Shown piece after piece: positions 26,053-35,488 of a stretch of DNA of 64,000 nucleotides (within the stretch, counting starts at the first letter, position 1; each line of letters opens with the position of its first letter). The position numbers and the translations under genes are program-made. The stretch lies in contig NZ_SOEY01000019.1 in assembly GCF_004402535.1 (NCBI RefSeq), positions 232,316 through 296,315 on the forward strand, given 5' to 3'. A model generated the notes under the pieces. The model saw only the letters and a program-made list of their open reading frames with translations. It was not told where the DNA came from and made no database searches. The DNA is from Cryobacterium glaciale (GTDB lineage Bacteria > Actinomycetota > Actinomycetes > Actinomycetales > Microbacteriaceae).

Positions 26053-28170
26053 ATGACCTCTGGCCCGATCACCCCTCCCCTGGCAGCGAAGAAGCCGCAG
26101 CATCGTGAGCACCACAACGACATCTACATCGATGATTATGAGTGGCTGCGCGACAAGGATAACCCCGAGGTCATCGCCCACCTTGAAGCGGAGAACAGTT
26201 ACACGGAGGCCCGCACCGCCAACCAGGAGAACCTGCGGCAGCAGATCTTCACCGAGATCAAGAACCGCACCCAGGAAACCGACCTGAGCGTTCCGGTGCG
26301 TCGCGGCGCGTTCTGGTATTACACCCGCACCGTCGAGGGCCGGCAATACGGTATCCACTGTCGGGCACCCATCAGCGGCCCCGATGACTGGGCCGCGCCT
26401 ATTCTCGACAACGTCAGCCAGGGTGTGCCCGGCGAGCAGGTTCTGCTCGACGACAACGTTGAAGCCGAGGGCCACGAGTTCTTCTCGCTCGGCAGCTTCG
26501 ACCTGAGCGAAGACGGAACCCAGCTGCTGTACGCCGTCGACGTCGAGGGCGACGAACGCTACACGATCCGCGTGCGCACGATTGCGACCGGCGAAAACCT
26601 GCCCGACTCCATCCCGAACACGAGCGCCGGCGCCCTGTTCGACCCGAGCGGACGCTACCTTTTCTACACCACCGTCGATGACGCCTGGCGTCCAGACACC
26701 GTGTGGCGGCACGAGATCGGTTCGGCCAGAGAGGCCGACGCCAGCATTTTTCACGAGCCCGACGAGCGGTTCTGGGTCGGCGTCGGCATCACGCGCAGCC
26801 GCAGATTTCTCATGATCGAAGCCGGCTCCAGCGTCACGACCGAATCCTGGGTGCTCGATGCGAGCGACCCCACCGGCGAGTTCACCGTGGTCTGGCCGCG
26901 GCAGGACAACGTGGAATACGACGTCGAGCACGCCGTCATCGCTGCGGAAGACCGCCTGCTGATCGTGCACAACGGCGGCACCGCGGTCAATTTCGAGCTG
27001 GTCAGCGTCAGGGCAGAAGACCCGCAGGGCGAGAAGCGGATGCTGCTGCCGCACGACCCGCAGATCCGCCTCGAAAGTGTTGACGCTTTCGCCGACTTTC
27101 TCGTCGTGGAGTATCGGCGGGACGGCCTGACCCGCCTGGCCATCGACCGGCACGACGCGAGCGGCCTGACCGAGCTCGACTTCGACGAGCCGTTATTCGC
27201 CGTCGGCTCGGCCGGCAACCCAGAGTGGGCACAACCGACCCTACGGTTTGGTTTCACGAGCTTCGTCACCCCGTCAACCGTCTACGACCTCGTCGTGAAA
27301 ACCGGCGAGCGACGCCTGCTCAAGCAGCAGCCCGTTCTCGGCGGCTACGACCCCAAGCTCTACGAGCAGCGCCGCGAATGGGCGACTGCCGCCGACGGTA
27401 CCCGCGTACCGATCTCGCTGGTCTACCGCCGCGACCTGGTCACGCCAGGCACGCCGGCACCGACCCTGCTCTACGGCTACGGATCCTACGAGCACAGCAT
27501 CGACCCCGGCTTCGGCATCGCCCGGCTGAGCCTGCTTGACCGCGGCATGATCTTCGCCATCGCGCACGTGCGCGGCGGCGGTGAACTCGGCCGCACCTGG
27601 TACTCAATGGGCAAGACCACTACCAAACGCAACACCTTCACCGACTTCGTGAGCTGCGCCAGGCACCTCATCGACACCGGTTTCACCACCCCCGACCAGT
27701 TGGTCGCCGAGGGCGGCAGCGCTGGCGGACTGCTCATGGGCGCCGTCGCGAACCTCGCGCCCGAACTATTCGCCGGCATCCTCGCCGAGGTTCCGTTCGT
27801 CGATGCCCTCACCTCGATTCTCGACCCCTCCCTGCCGCTGACCGTGATCGAGTGGGACGAATGGGGCGACCCCCTGCACGACGCCGACGTGTACGCCTAC
27901 ATGAAGTCGTATTCCCCCGTCGAGAACGTGCACGCTGTCGACTACCCGTCGATTCTGGCCGTGACCAGCCTGAACGACACCCGCGTGCTCTATGTCGAGC
28001 CGGCCAAATGGGTGGCCAGGCTGCGCGAAGTGCACGCGGATGCCCTGCTCAAGACCGAAATGTCGGCCGGCCACGGCGGAGTTTCCGGGCGGTACAGTGC
28101 CTGGCACGAGCGCGCGTTCAACTACGCCTGGGTACTCGACGCCGCCGGCTTGAACGCGCCGGTCGAGTGA
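26053..28170 (+). CDS. ptrB: S9 family prolyl oligopeptidase (protease II type)
   Basis: Cytoplasmic serine peptidase that cuts small peptides, usually after basic residues in the protease II group. The protein has 705 residues. An N-terminal seven-bladed propeller (about 70-400) is followed by the alpha/beta-hydrolase catalytic domain. The nucleophile is Ser556 in GGSAGG, and the catalytic histidine is near the C-terminus in AGHGGVSGR. The N-terminal DDYEWLRDKDNPEVIAHLEAE block is typical. The symbol is by similarity. Confidence 0.9.
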   Translation: MTSGPITPPLAAKKPQHREHHNDIYIDDYEWLRDKDNPEVIAHLEAENSYTEARTANQENLRQQIFTEIKNRTQETDLSVPVRRGAFWYYTRTVEGRQYGIHCRAPISGPDDWAAPILDNVSQGVPGEQVLLDDNVEAEGHEFFSLGSFDLSEDGTQLLYAVDVEGDERYTIRVRTIATGENLPDSIPNTSAGALFDPSGRYLFYTTVDDAWRPDTVWRHEIGSAREADASIFHEPDERFWVGVGITRSRRFLMIEAGSSVTTESWVLDASDPTGEFTVVWPRQDNVEYDVEHAVIAAEDRLLIVHNGGTAVNFELVSVRAEDPQGEKRMLLPHDPQIRLESVDAFADFLVVEYRRDGLTRLAIDRHDASGLTELDFDEPLFAVGSAGNPEWAQPTLRFGFTSFVTPSTVYDLVVKTGERRLLKQQPVLGGYDPKLYEQRREWATAADGTRVPISLVYRRDLVTPGTPAPTLLYGYGSYEHSIDPGFGIARLSLLDRGMIFAIAHVRGGGELGRTWYSMGKTTTKRNTFTDFVSCARHLIDTGFTTPDQLVAEGGSAGGLLMGAVANLAPELFAGILAEVPFVDALTSILDPSLPLTVIEWDEWGDPLHDADVYAYMKSYSPVENVHAVDYPSILAVTSLNDTRVLYVEPAKWVARLREVHADALLKTEMSAGHGGVSGRYSAWHERAFNYAWVLDAAGLNAPVE

Positions 28171-28181
28171 ACTAGATCGGC

Positions 28182-29399
28182 TTAGCCGTCCCACCGCCAC
28201 AACGCCGCGACCCCCAGTCCGCCGGCGATGCTCACGGCGGCGAGGGAGAGCTCCCCCGCCGAGCCGGATGCCCGGCCCTGCTTCAGAAGCCGCAGCACGA
28301 GCAGGGCGCCGCTCGCGCCGAAGGGGTGCCCGAGCGCCAGCGCCCCGCCCTGGAGATTGGCGCGCTCCTCCGGGATGCCGAGGATGTCCATCGAGGCGAG
28401 CACCTGGGCCGCGAAGGCCTCGTTGAACTCGATCCGCGCCAGGTCAGCCGCCGCGAAGCCCTGCCGGTCGAGCACCAGCCGGGCGGCCTCGGCGCCGGCG
28501 ACGCCGAGGTGGTTCGGGTCCGTGCCCATCACGGCCGAATCGACGAAGCGCAGATAGCCGGTGAGGCCGAGGCTCTCGGCGACCCGTCGACTGGTGACCA
28601 GCACGACGACGGCGCCGTCCGCATCGGCGCAGGAGTTGCCCGCGGTGACGGTACCGCCGGGCCGGAAGACGGGCGGAAAGCGGCGCAGCAGGCCGTCGGT
28701 GAGCGAGCGCCGGGGACCCTCGTCAGTCGCGACCCGGCCGGTCTCCGTGTGCAGCGGCACGATCTCGCCGGCCAGGGCGCCGGTGTCCTGGGCGACGACG
28801 GCCAGCCGGTGGCTGCGCAGCGCGAACGCGTCCTGGCGCTCCCGGGTGATGCCGAACCGCTCGGCCACGTTCTCGGCCGCGACGCCCATGTCGGGGTCGC
28901 CGACCGCGTCGGGCGAGAAGCGCACCCGGTCGAAGAAGTCCGGATGCCCCGGAGTCGAGGTCAGCCGGTGCGCGCGGAGCGGCGCGGTGCTGCAGCTCTC
29001 CACTCCCCCGGCCAGGTAGGCACTGCCGGCCCCGGCGGCGACGAGCCGGCAGGCCAGCACGATGGCCTCGAGTCCGGAGCCGCACTGCCGGTCGATCGTC
29101 AGGCCGGGCACGCGGTTGGGCAGCCCCGCCCCGAGGGCGGCCAGTCGGGCCACGTTTCCGCCGCCGCCCACCGCGTTGCCGATGATCACGTCGTCGATGT
29201 GGTCCACGGGAACTCCGCTGTCGGCCACCACGGCGGAGAGCACGGGTGCGAGCAGCTCGTCGGCGAGCAGCCGTCCGAAAACGCCGTTCCGGCGTCCGAA
29301 CGCGGTGCGGCGGCCGAGCACGATCACCGGCTCCCGGTCGGCGCTGTCGTGGACGCCGGCGGAGAGGCCGGCGGGGGCGCTATCCCAGGTGTCGGACAC
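28182..29399 (-). CDS. Thiolase-family protein lacking the second catalytic cysteine
   Basis: 405 residues with the acetyl-CoA acetyltransferase fold. The nucleophilic cysteine (Cys106, DRQCGSGLEA), the NEAFAA motif and the catalytic histidine in GHPFGASG are present. The C-terminal CxG motif that carries the acid/base cysteine is changed: VSIAGGLGV has Ser at about residue 390. It may therefore act as a degradative or condensing enzyme with altered chemistry. It overlaps the upstream acyl-CoA ligase gene by 20 bases, and the stop is 11 bases from the convergent oligopeptidase stop. Confidence 0.82.
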   Translation of the reverse strand: MSDTWDSAPAGLSAGVHDSADREPVIVLGRRTAFGRRNGVFGRLLADELLAPVLSAVVADSGVPVDHIDDVIIGNAVGGGGNVARLAALGAGLPNRVPGLTIDRQCGSGLEAIVLACRLVAAGAGSAYLAGGVESCSTAPLRAHRLTSTPGHPDFFDRVRFSPDAVGDPDMGVAAENVAERFGITRERQDAFALRSHRLAVVAQDTGALAGEIVPLHTETGRVATDEGPRRSLTDGLLRRFPPVFRPGGTVTAGNSCADADGAVVVLVTSRRVAESLGLTGYLRFVDSAVMGTDPNHLGVAGAEAARLVLDRQGFAAADLARIEFNEAFAAQVLASMDILGIPEERANLQGGALALGHPFGASGALLVLRLLKQGRASGSAGELSLAAVSIAGGLGVAALWRWDG

Positions 29400-30819
29400 G
29401 GTCGTCCCCTGCCAGGATCCACTGGCTGAGCAGTCGGCGGCTGATCTTGCCGGTCGCGGTCACGGGCGCTTCGGCCAGGGCGAACCACGCGCGGGGGCGT
29501 TTGGGCCCGGCGAGCAGGGTCGCGCTGGCCGACCGGAGGCTGGCGGCATCCGCTTCGCCGCTGCCGATCACGGCGGCCACGAGCCGGGTTCCCCGGTGCG
29601 GGTCCGGCAGGCCGGTGACGATGATGGTGCGCACGCCGGGGACGTCCTGCATCGCCACCTCCACCTCGTGCGGGTACACGTTGTGGCCGGAGGTGATGAT
29701 CATGTCGGCGCGGCGGCCCTGGTGGTGCAGCACGGCATCCGCGTCGAGGAAACCCTCGTCGCCGACGGTGCACCAGTCACCGTCGCGGCGGAAGGCCTCC
29801 CCGTCGTCTCCCCAGGCATACCCGTCGCTGACCAGCGGGCTGCGCACGAAGATGGCGCCGGGGACCCCCGCGGGCTGCTCGTGGCCGTCCGGATCGAGGA
29901 TACGGATGTCGACGCCGGGCAGGGCGCGGCCGACGGCGGTCGCCGAGCGCCCCGGCGCCTCCGACGTGTCTCCGGGGCGGAGGGCCGCGGCCGTGACGTA
30001 GCTGAGCTCGGCGGCACCGTAGTACTCGTACACGGTCGCGTTGGGCGCCCAGCGACGCACCAGCGCCAGTGTGACGGCGTCGAGTTTGGCGCCGGCGCTG
30101 ACGATCCCGGACAGCGCTGTTCCGTCGGCGCCGGAGGCCAGGCCGCGCTCGCTGATCAGGCGCAGGGCGGCCGGAGCCGACACGATCCGCGTGATCCTTC
30201 TCTCGGTGACGCAGGCGATGGCCGCGCCGACGTCGAAGCTCGGCAGCGCGAAGAAGGCGGCGCCGGCGTGCAAGGATTCGGCGAGGGCGAAGAGGGAGAG
30301 GCTGGCCGAGAGCGGGCCGGGGACCAGCGTGCGATCGGCTCGGGTCAGGCCGAAGAACCCGGTGCTGTGGTCGAAGGAGTACTGCCAAGACCGCCTGACC
30401 CTGGTGAACGCCTTGGGCAGCGAGGTGGTGCCGGAGGTGAAGCCGAGCAGGAAGACGGAGTCGGCCGGACCGTCGACGAACTCGGCGCCGGTCTCACCGC
30501 GCGAACCGCGGGTCGACCCTGCGATCACCCCGCCCGGGACGTATCCACGCAGGCGTTCCTCAACGGCCGAGCGCTGCGCATCCGGCCACCCGGGGTCCAG
30601 CACGGCGCACACGCCGCTGCCGGCCACGGCGGCCGCGAAGGCGACGGCGAACTCGATCCCGTTGGGCAGGCAGAGCGCGGTGAGCGCAGGCTCGACACCG
30701 ACCTGGGAGGCCGCCCGGTCCCGCAGCTCGGCGAAACTGAGGCGATCCGCGCCCACCTCGACCGCCGTCGCTTGAGGCTGCACCTGGGCCCAGTGCTGAA
30801 GCCGATTCACAAATGGCAT
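29380..30819 (-). CDS. AMP-forming acyl-CoA ligase
   Basis: 479 residues from ATG 30819. It is an adenylate-forming enzyme with P-loop FTSGTTSLPK, A5 motif YYGAAE, A8 hinge GRRADMIITSGHN and A10 lysine in TATGKISRRL. It probably activates a carboxylic acid to its CoA ester and passes it to the thiolase encoded by the overlapping next gene. Pairing of a ligase with a thiolase recalls staphylococcal vraA-vraB. The substrate is unknown. The start has no clear ribosome site, and a GTG further upstream is possible. Confidence 0.82.
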   Translation of the reverse strand: MPFVNRLQHWAQVQPQATAVEVGADRLSFAELRDRAASQVGVEPALTALCLPNGIEFAVAFAAAVAGSGVCAVLDPGWPDAQRSAVEERLRGYVPGGVIAGSTRGSRGETGAEFVDGPADSVFLLGFTSGTTSLPKAFTRVRRSWQYSFDHSTGFFGLTRADRTLVPGPLSASLSLFALAESLHAGAAFFALPSFDVGAAIACVTERRITRIVSAPAALRLISERGLASGADGTALSGIVSAGAKLDAVTLALVRRWAPNATVYEYYGAAELSYVTAAALRPGDTSEAPGRSATAVGRALPGVDIRILDPDGHEQPAGVPGAIFVRSPLVSDGYAWGDDGEAFRRDGDWCTVGDEGFLDADAVLHHQGRRADMIITSGHNVYPHEVEVAMQDVPGVRTIIVTGLPDPHRGTRLVAAVIGSGEADAASLRSASATLLAGPKRPRAWFALAEAPVTATGKISRRLLSQWILAGDDRVRHLG

Positions 30820-31001
30820 GGGACCGCTACCAGCGCGCGATGATTTCGCGGCGCGGTTTCCGGGCGTGGGGGCGAGTCGGTCATGCACCGAGCCTACGTC
30901 CCGAAGCCTGCGCAGGGGGCACGGAACTATGGCCTGGAGAATCATGGGGCAGTTCGAACCTTCAGTCTCTTCGCGGTGCACCAGCGTGAGAATATAGGGG
31001 A

Positions 31002-33701
31002 ATGTCGGATTCTGCGGGTGCCCCGGCGCAGGGGGCCGATTCGACCCCCGCATGGAAGCAGCTGGTGCTGCCGCCGGAGCAGCCGGCATCCGCTCTGCCG
31101 CGAATCGGCAATTTCGGGCAGCCGCGTGCCCTGCCCACCGGGCCGAAGGTGCCGATGGGGCTGCAATTCGAGCTGCGCGAGCAGACTCCGCGCACGAATG
31201 ACCGCTGGCGCGGGCCGACCGCCAAACCGGTGAAGGCTCTCACGGCCGGGCACGGCGAGTACCGGCTCGGCGTGCGACCGGTCATTCAGAATGCGAACGG
31301 CAACTGGGTGCGCAGCAACGTCACCTGGAGCCACCTCACCTTTCAGCTGAACCGGTTCAACCTCGACCCGGAACATCACCGCTGGATCTCGCAGTTCGCG
31401 GCCCTGTACAAGGCCGTGCGCGAGGTCTACACGAGCCAGGAAACCGACTGGATCTACCTCGACAACTTCACCAGTCCGCTGCTCTGGCCGCTGCTGCGGG
31501 AAGCCGAGCAGCTCGGCATCGGCTTCGTCGGCAACAAGAAGGACGTCTCTGTGCGGGTCGGGTCGCTCGCCGAAGTGAGTCTCGACGCCTCCCAAACGGA
31601 TGCCGGCCCGCTGCTGCTGCAGGCCCGCCTGCACATCGACGGTGCCCCGCACCCGCTCGAGGCCGCCGGAACCATCGCCGGCCACGGCGTGTACAGCGTG
31701 CGCTTCGGCGCTCCGACGGTGTTCACGCTCGCGCCGAGCGCCGGCCCCCTGAGCGGGGAGCAGCGCCATCTGCTCGGGCAGATCGAGGCCGCGACGGTTC
31801 CCGCCGCCGACACGGCCGAGTTCCTCGGCACGGTCTACCCGGCCTTGCAGCGCAGCGTCTCCGTCACCAGCACCGATTCATCGGTGCACTTTCCCGAGGT
31901 GCTGCCCGACGACTTCGAGCGCACCGACACTCCCCACCTCGTGATCACGACCGTGGAAACCGACCAGCGCGACTGGTTCGACCTCGGCGTGATCGTCACG
32001 GTCGGCGCGATCACGGTACCGTTCGGCCCGCTGTTCAAGGCCCTCGCGAAGGGCCAGACCCGGCTGAAGCTGGTCGACAACAGCTATCTCTCGCTGCAGA
32101 GCCCCGAATTCGAGCAGCTGCACGACCTCATCAACGAGGCCCGCGCGTTACAGGAATGGGAGACCGGCCTGCGCATCAGCCGCTACCAGGCCAGCCTGTG
32201 GAGCGATTTTGAGGATCTCGCCGACGAGACCGTGCCGGCCGTGTCGTGGCGGGCAGCCGCCGCTGGCCTCAAGGACCTGGCCGGAATCGCCCCGGTCGCG
32301 CTGCCTGACACCGTGCACGCAACCCTCCGCCCGTACCAGCAGGAGGGGTTCGCCTGGCTCGCGTTCCTATGGAAACACCAGCTCGGCGGGGTGCTCGCCG
32401 ACGACATGGGGCTGGGCAAGACGCTGCAGACCCTCGCACTGCTGGTGCACGCGCGCACCTCGAGGCCGTTTCTGGTCGTCGCGCCGACCTCCGTGGTGGC
32501 GAACTGGTTGAACGAAGCGACTCGATTCACGCCCGGGCTGCGGGTGCGCACGCTCACGGCGACCGAGGCGAAAAGTCGCACCCTGATAGCGGACGCCGCC
32601 GCCACCGGAGACGTGCTCGTCACCTCCTACGCACTGTTCCGTCTCGACTTCGACGCCTACCAGGCCGTCACCTGGGCCGGCCTCATCCTCGACGAGGCGC
32701 AGTTCGTGAAGAACCGCACCAGTCGGGCCTATGCCTGCGCGAAAGAGCTCGACACGCCGTTCAAGCTGGCGATCACGGGCACTCCGCTCGAGAACAACCT
32801 GATGGACCTGTGGTCGTTGTTCAGCATCGTCGCGCCGGGCCTGTTCGCGTCGTCCCGCAAGTTCCTGGAGGATTACGTGCGGCCGGTGACCCTTGCGTCG
32901 AGCCCGGAGCGGCTGGCGAAGCTGCGCCGGCGCATCCGCCCGCTGATTTTGCGGCGTACCAAGGAGGTCGTCGCTCGAGACCTTCCGCCGAAACAGGAGC
33001 AGGAATTGCAGATCGCGCTGAACCCGGCGCACCAGAAGCTCTACGACACGTTCCTGCAGCGCGAACGGCAGAAACTCTACGGACTGATCGAGGAGCTCGA
33101 CAAGAACCGGTTCATCATCTTTCGCTCGCTCACCCTGCTGCGGCTGCTGAGTCTCGATGCCTCCCTCGTCGACCCGAAGTATGCCGCCGTGCGCTCGAGC
33201 AAGCTCGACGCCCTGTTCGAGCAGCTCGACGATGTGATCGCCGAAGGGCACAAGGCGCTCATTTTCAGCCAGTTCACCTCGTTTCTGAAGCTCGTCGCTG
33301 CCCGGCTCGATGCGCAGGGCGTTCCGTATTGCTACCTCGACGGGTCGACTTTGCGGCGCAGCGACGTGATCGACCGGTTCAAGAGCGGAGCAGCCCCGGT
33401 TTTTCTGATCAGCCTCAAGGCCGGCGGCTTCGGCCTCAACCTCACCGAAGCCGACTATGTCTTTCTGCTGGACCCATGGTGGAACCCGCAGACCGAGGCG
33501 CAGGCCATCGACCGCACCCACCGCATCGGGCAGACCCGCAACGTGATGGTCTACCGGCTGGTTGCCACGGGCACCATCGAGGAGAAGGTCGTGGCGCTGC
33601 AGAAGCAGAAGGCGCAACTGTTCACCGCGGTGCTCGACGACGACGCCATGTTCAGCACCGCGCTCACCGCCGACGACATTCGCGGCCTTCTCGAGCCCTG
33701 A
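31002..33701 (+). CDS. SNF2-family helicase
   Basis: 899-residue Swi2/Snf2 ATPase, a DNA translocase probably acting in repair or transcription (HepA/RapA-like). An N-terminal extension is followed by the ATPase core: motif I DDMGLGKT with Lys473, motif II DEAQ, and RRTKEVVARDLPPKQEQ. The second RecA domain has GGFGLNLTEADYVFLLDPWWNP and motif VI QAIDRTHRIGQ. No SWIM zinc finger is seen. The stop abuts the stop of the convergent reductase gene, with TGATCA shared as TGA plus TCA. The ATG follows an AGGGGA that is too close for a good ribosome site. Confidence 0.93.
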   Translation: MSDSAGAPAQGADSTPAWKQLVLPPEQPASALPRIGNFGQPRALPTGPKVPMGLQFELREQTPRTNDRWRGPTAKPVKALTAGHGEYRLGVRPVIQNANGNWVRSNVTWSHLTFQLNRFNLDPEHHRWISQFAALYKAVREVYTSQETDWIYLDNFTSPLLWPLLREAEQLGIGFVGNKKDVSVRVGSLAEVSLDASQTDAGPLLLQARLHIDGAPHPLEAAGTIAGHGVYSVRFGAPTVFTLAPSAGPLSGEQRHLLGQIEAATVPAADTAEFLGTVYPALQRSVSVTSTDSSVHFPEVLPDDFERTDTPHLVITTVETDQRDWFDLGVIVTVGAITVPFGPLFKALAKGQTRLKLVDNSYLSLQSPEFEQLHDLINEARALQEWETGLRISRYQASLWSDFEDLADETVPAVSWRAAAAGLKDLAGIAPVALPDTVHATLRPYQQEGFAWLAFLWKHQLGGVLADDMGLGKTLQTLALLVHARTSRPFLVVAPTSVVANWLNEATRFTPGLRVRTLTATEAKSRTLIADAAATGDVLVTSYALFRLDFDAYQAVTWAGLILDEAQFVKNRTSRAYACAKELDTPFKLAITGTPLENNLMDLWSLFSIVAPGLFASSRKFLEDYVRPVTLASSPERLAKLRRRIRPLILRRTKEVVARDLPPKQEQELQIALNPAHQKLYDTFLQRERQKLYGLIEELDKNRFIIFRSLTLLRLLSLDASLVDPKYAAVRSSKLDALFEQLDDVIAEGHKALIFSQFTSFLKLVAARLDAQGVPYCYLDGSTLRRSDVIDRFKSGAAPVFLISLKAGGFGLNLTEADYVFLLDPWWNPQTEAQAIDRTHRIGQTRNVMVYRLVATGTIEEKVVALQKQKAQLFTAVLDDDAMFSTALTADDIRGLLEP

Positions 33702-34727
33702 TCAGACCGCGCTCGAAGCCGCCCACAGGTTGATGCCGTTGTCGACGGCGTGCTCATCGATCGCGGTCAGCTCCTCGGGGGTGAACTCGAGGTTCTGCAG
33801 CGCTCCCACGTTCGCTTCGAGCTGTTGCACCGACGACGCCCCGATCAGGGCGCTGGTCACCTCAAAATTGCGCAGGATCCAGGCCAGGGCCAGCTGGGCG
33901 AGGGATTGACCGCGCTCGGAGGCGATCGCGGTCAAGGCCCGGATGTGGGTCAGCGCCTCCGGGCTCACCATGGACTTGTTCGCCGATCCGTCGCGGGCGA
34001 CCCGGGAGTCTGCCGGGATACCGCCGAGGTAACGGTCAGTCAGTAGTCCCTGGGCCAGCGGGGAGAACGCGATGCAGCCGGCTCCGATGTCTTCGAGGGT
34101 GTCGAGCAGGTCGTCTTCGACCCAGCGGTTGAACATCGAGTATGAGGGCTGGTGAATCAGCAGCGGGGTGCCGAGGTCGGCCAGGATCGCCGCGGCTTCA
34201 CGGGTGCGTTCGGGCGAGTACGAGGAGATGCCGGCGTAGAGGGCCCGGCCGCTCGTGACGGCCGTGTGCAGTGCGCCCATGGTCTCTTCGAGCGGGGTAT
34301 CGGGGTCAGCGCGGTGGGAGTAGAAGATGTCGACGTAGTCCACGCCCATGCGGCCGAGCGACTGGTCGAGGCTCGACAGAAGATACTTGCGGCTGCCGAA
34401 ATTGCCGTAGGGGCCCGGCCACATGTCGTAGCCGGCCTTGGTCGACAGCACGACCTCGTCGCGGTGCGCCGAGAAGTCTTCGCGGAACAGCTGGCCGAAG
34501 TTCGTCTCAGCGGAGCCATAGGGAGGCCCGTAATTGTTGGCCAGATCGAAGTGGGTGATGCCCAGGTCGAAGGCCCGGCGCAGAATGGCCCGCTGCGTTG
34601 CGAGCGGCTTGTCATCGCCGAAGTTCTGCCAGAGGCCGAGCGAGATGGCGGGGAGTTTGAGGCCGCTGCGCCCGGCGCGACGGTAGGGCATGGACTCGTA
34701 GCGAGATTCATTCGGGAGATACGTCAT
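33702..34727 (-). CDS. Aldo/keto reductase (YghZ-like)
   Basis: 341-residue NADPH-dependent reductase. The family tetrad is visible: Asp and Tyr in FDLANNYGPPYG, Lys in STKAGYDMW and His in FYSHRADP. The long WPGPYGNFGSRKYL segment points to the YghZ group, which reduces glyceraldehyde-3-phosphate and methylglyoxal in E. coli. The start overlaps the glycosyltransferase stop by four bases, so it is the last gene of a minus-strand operon. Its stop touches the convergent helicase stop. Confidence 0.9.
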   Translation of the reverse strand: MTYLPNESRYESMPYRRAGRSGLKLPAISLGLWQNFGDDKPLATQRAILRRAFDLGITHFDLANNYGPPYGSAETNFGQLFREDFSAHRDEVVLSTKAGYDMWPGPYGNFGSRKYLLSSLDQSLGRMGVDYVDIFYSHRADPDTPLEETMGALHTAVTSGRALYAGISSYSPERTREAAAILADLGTPLLIHQPSYSMFNRWVEDDLLDTLEDIGAGCIAFSPLAQGLLTDRYLGGIPADSRVARDGSANKSMVSPEALTHIRALTAIASERGQSLAQLALAWILRNFEVTSALIGASSVQQLEANVGALQNLEFTPEELTAIDEHAVDNGINLWAASSAV

Positions 34728-35488
34728 CTGTTCATGATCCCATTCTTCTGGTCGACGTCGACATGATCGCGCAGGTAACCGGCGAACCCGGCTGGGGATC
34801 GCCCGACCCGTCGCCCCGACGTCAGCACCGGAATCAGCGCTGTGCGCGCCTCGGTGACCGCGAGACGGCGCAACGCGGCCACGAGTAGTACGTCTTCATC
34901 GCGGTCCACCGGCGCGAACTCGCCGGCGTTGAGGTAGCGGTCGGCTCGCACCCCGAGGTTGGCGCCGTGAACGTGCGGATGTCCCTCACCAATGGTGTGC
35001 AGCGTTTCCCAGCACAGCAGTTCGTGGGCGGCCAGATCGTCGTCCGGCTGCACCGTTCCGAGCACGAGCTCGGCGCCGTTGCGCGCCAGGGCCAGCTGGG
35101 TGACGAGCCAGTTCGGCGGCACGGCCGAGTCCGCGTCGGTGGTGGCGATCCAGATCTGCGAAGCGGATGCCGCTGCATCCGTTCGCGAGCGCAGCGACCG
35201 TCCCAGCGCGTGCCGGATACCGTCGCGGCGGGCCACACCTACCGCTCCAGCGTCGATCTCACAGCGACTGAAGTTGGTCCAGTGTGCGGCGACTCGCGCT
35301 GACAGGTCGGTGCATCGATCGAGAACCAGGAGCACGGTAACTCGCGGGCGGTCCGGTTCGGGCACGGCGCTCAGCGCGTCAATCGCTGCGGTGAGCGCGC
35401 TCAGACAGCGGGGCAGCAGCACTTCCTCATCGCGCACAGGAACCACGATGGCCACGTGTTCGATCGGGATCTGCGCGGCGCCAGTCAC
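34724..35488 (-). CDS. Family 2 glycosyltransferase
   Basis: 254-residue cytosolic GT-A enzyme. The N-terminal strand HVAIVVPVRDEEVLLPRCL is typical of GT2. A DADS metal-binding motif follows (TTDADSAVPPNWL), and an acidic catalytic segment near the end reads DRDEDVLL. No membrane helix is seen. It overlaps both neighbours by four bases: the deacetylase/methyltransferase upstream and the aldo/keto reductase downstream. The donor and acceptor are unknown. Linkage to a sugar N-deacetylase suggests an amino-sugar product. Confidence 0.85.
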   Translation of the reverse strand: MTGAAQIPIEHVAIVVPVRDEEVLLPRCLSALTAAIDALSAVPEPDRPRVTVLLVLDRCTDLSARVAAHWTNFSRCEIDAGAVGVARRDGIRHALGRSLRSRTDAAASASQIWIATTDADSAVPPNWLVTQLALARNGAELVLGTVQPDDDLAAHELLCWETLHTIGEGHPHVHGANLGVRADRYLNAGEFAPVDRDEDVLLVAALRRLAVTEARTALIPVLTSGRRVGRSPAGFAGYLRDHVDVDQKNGIMNR

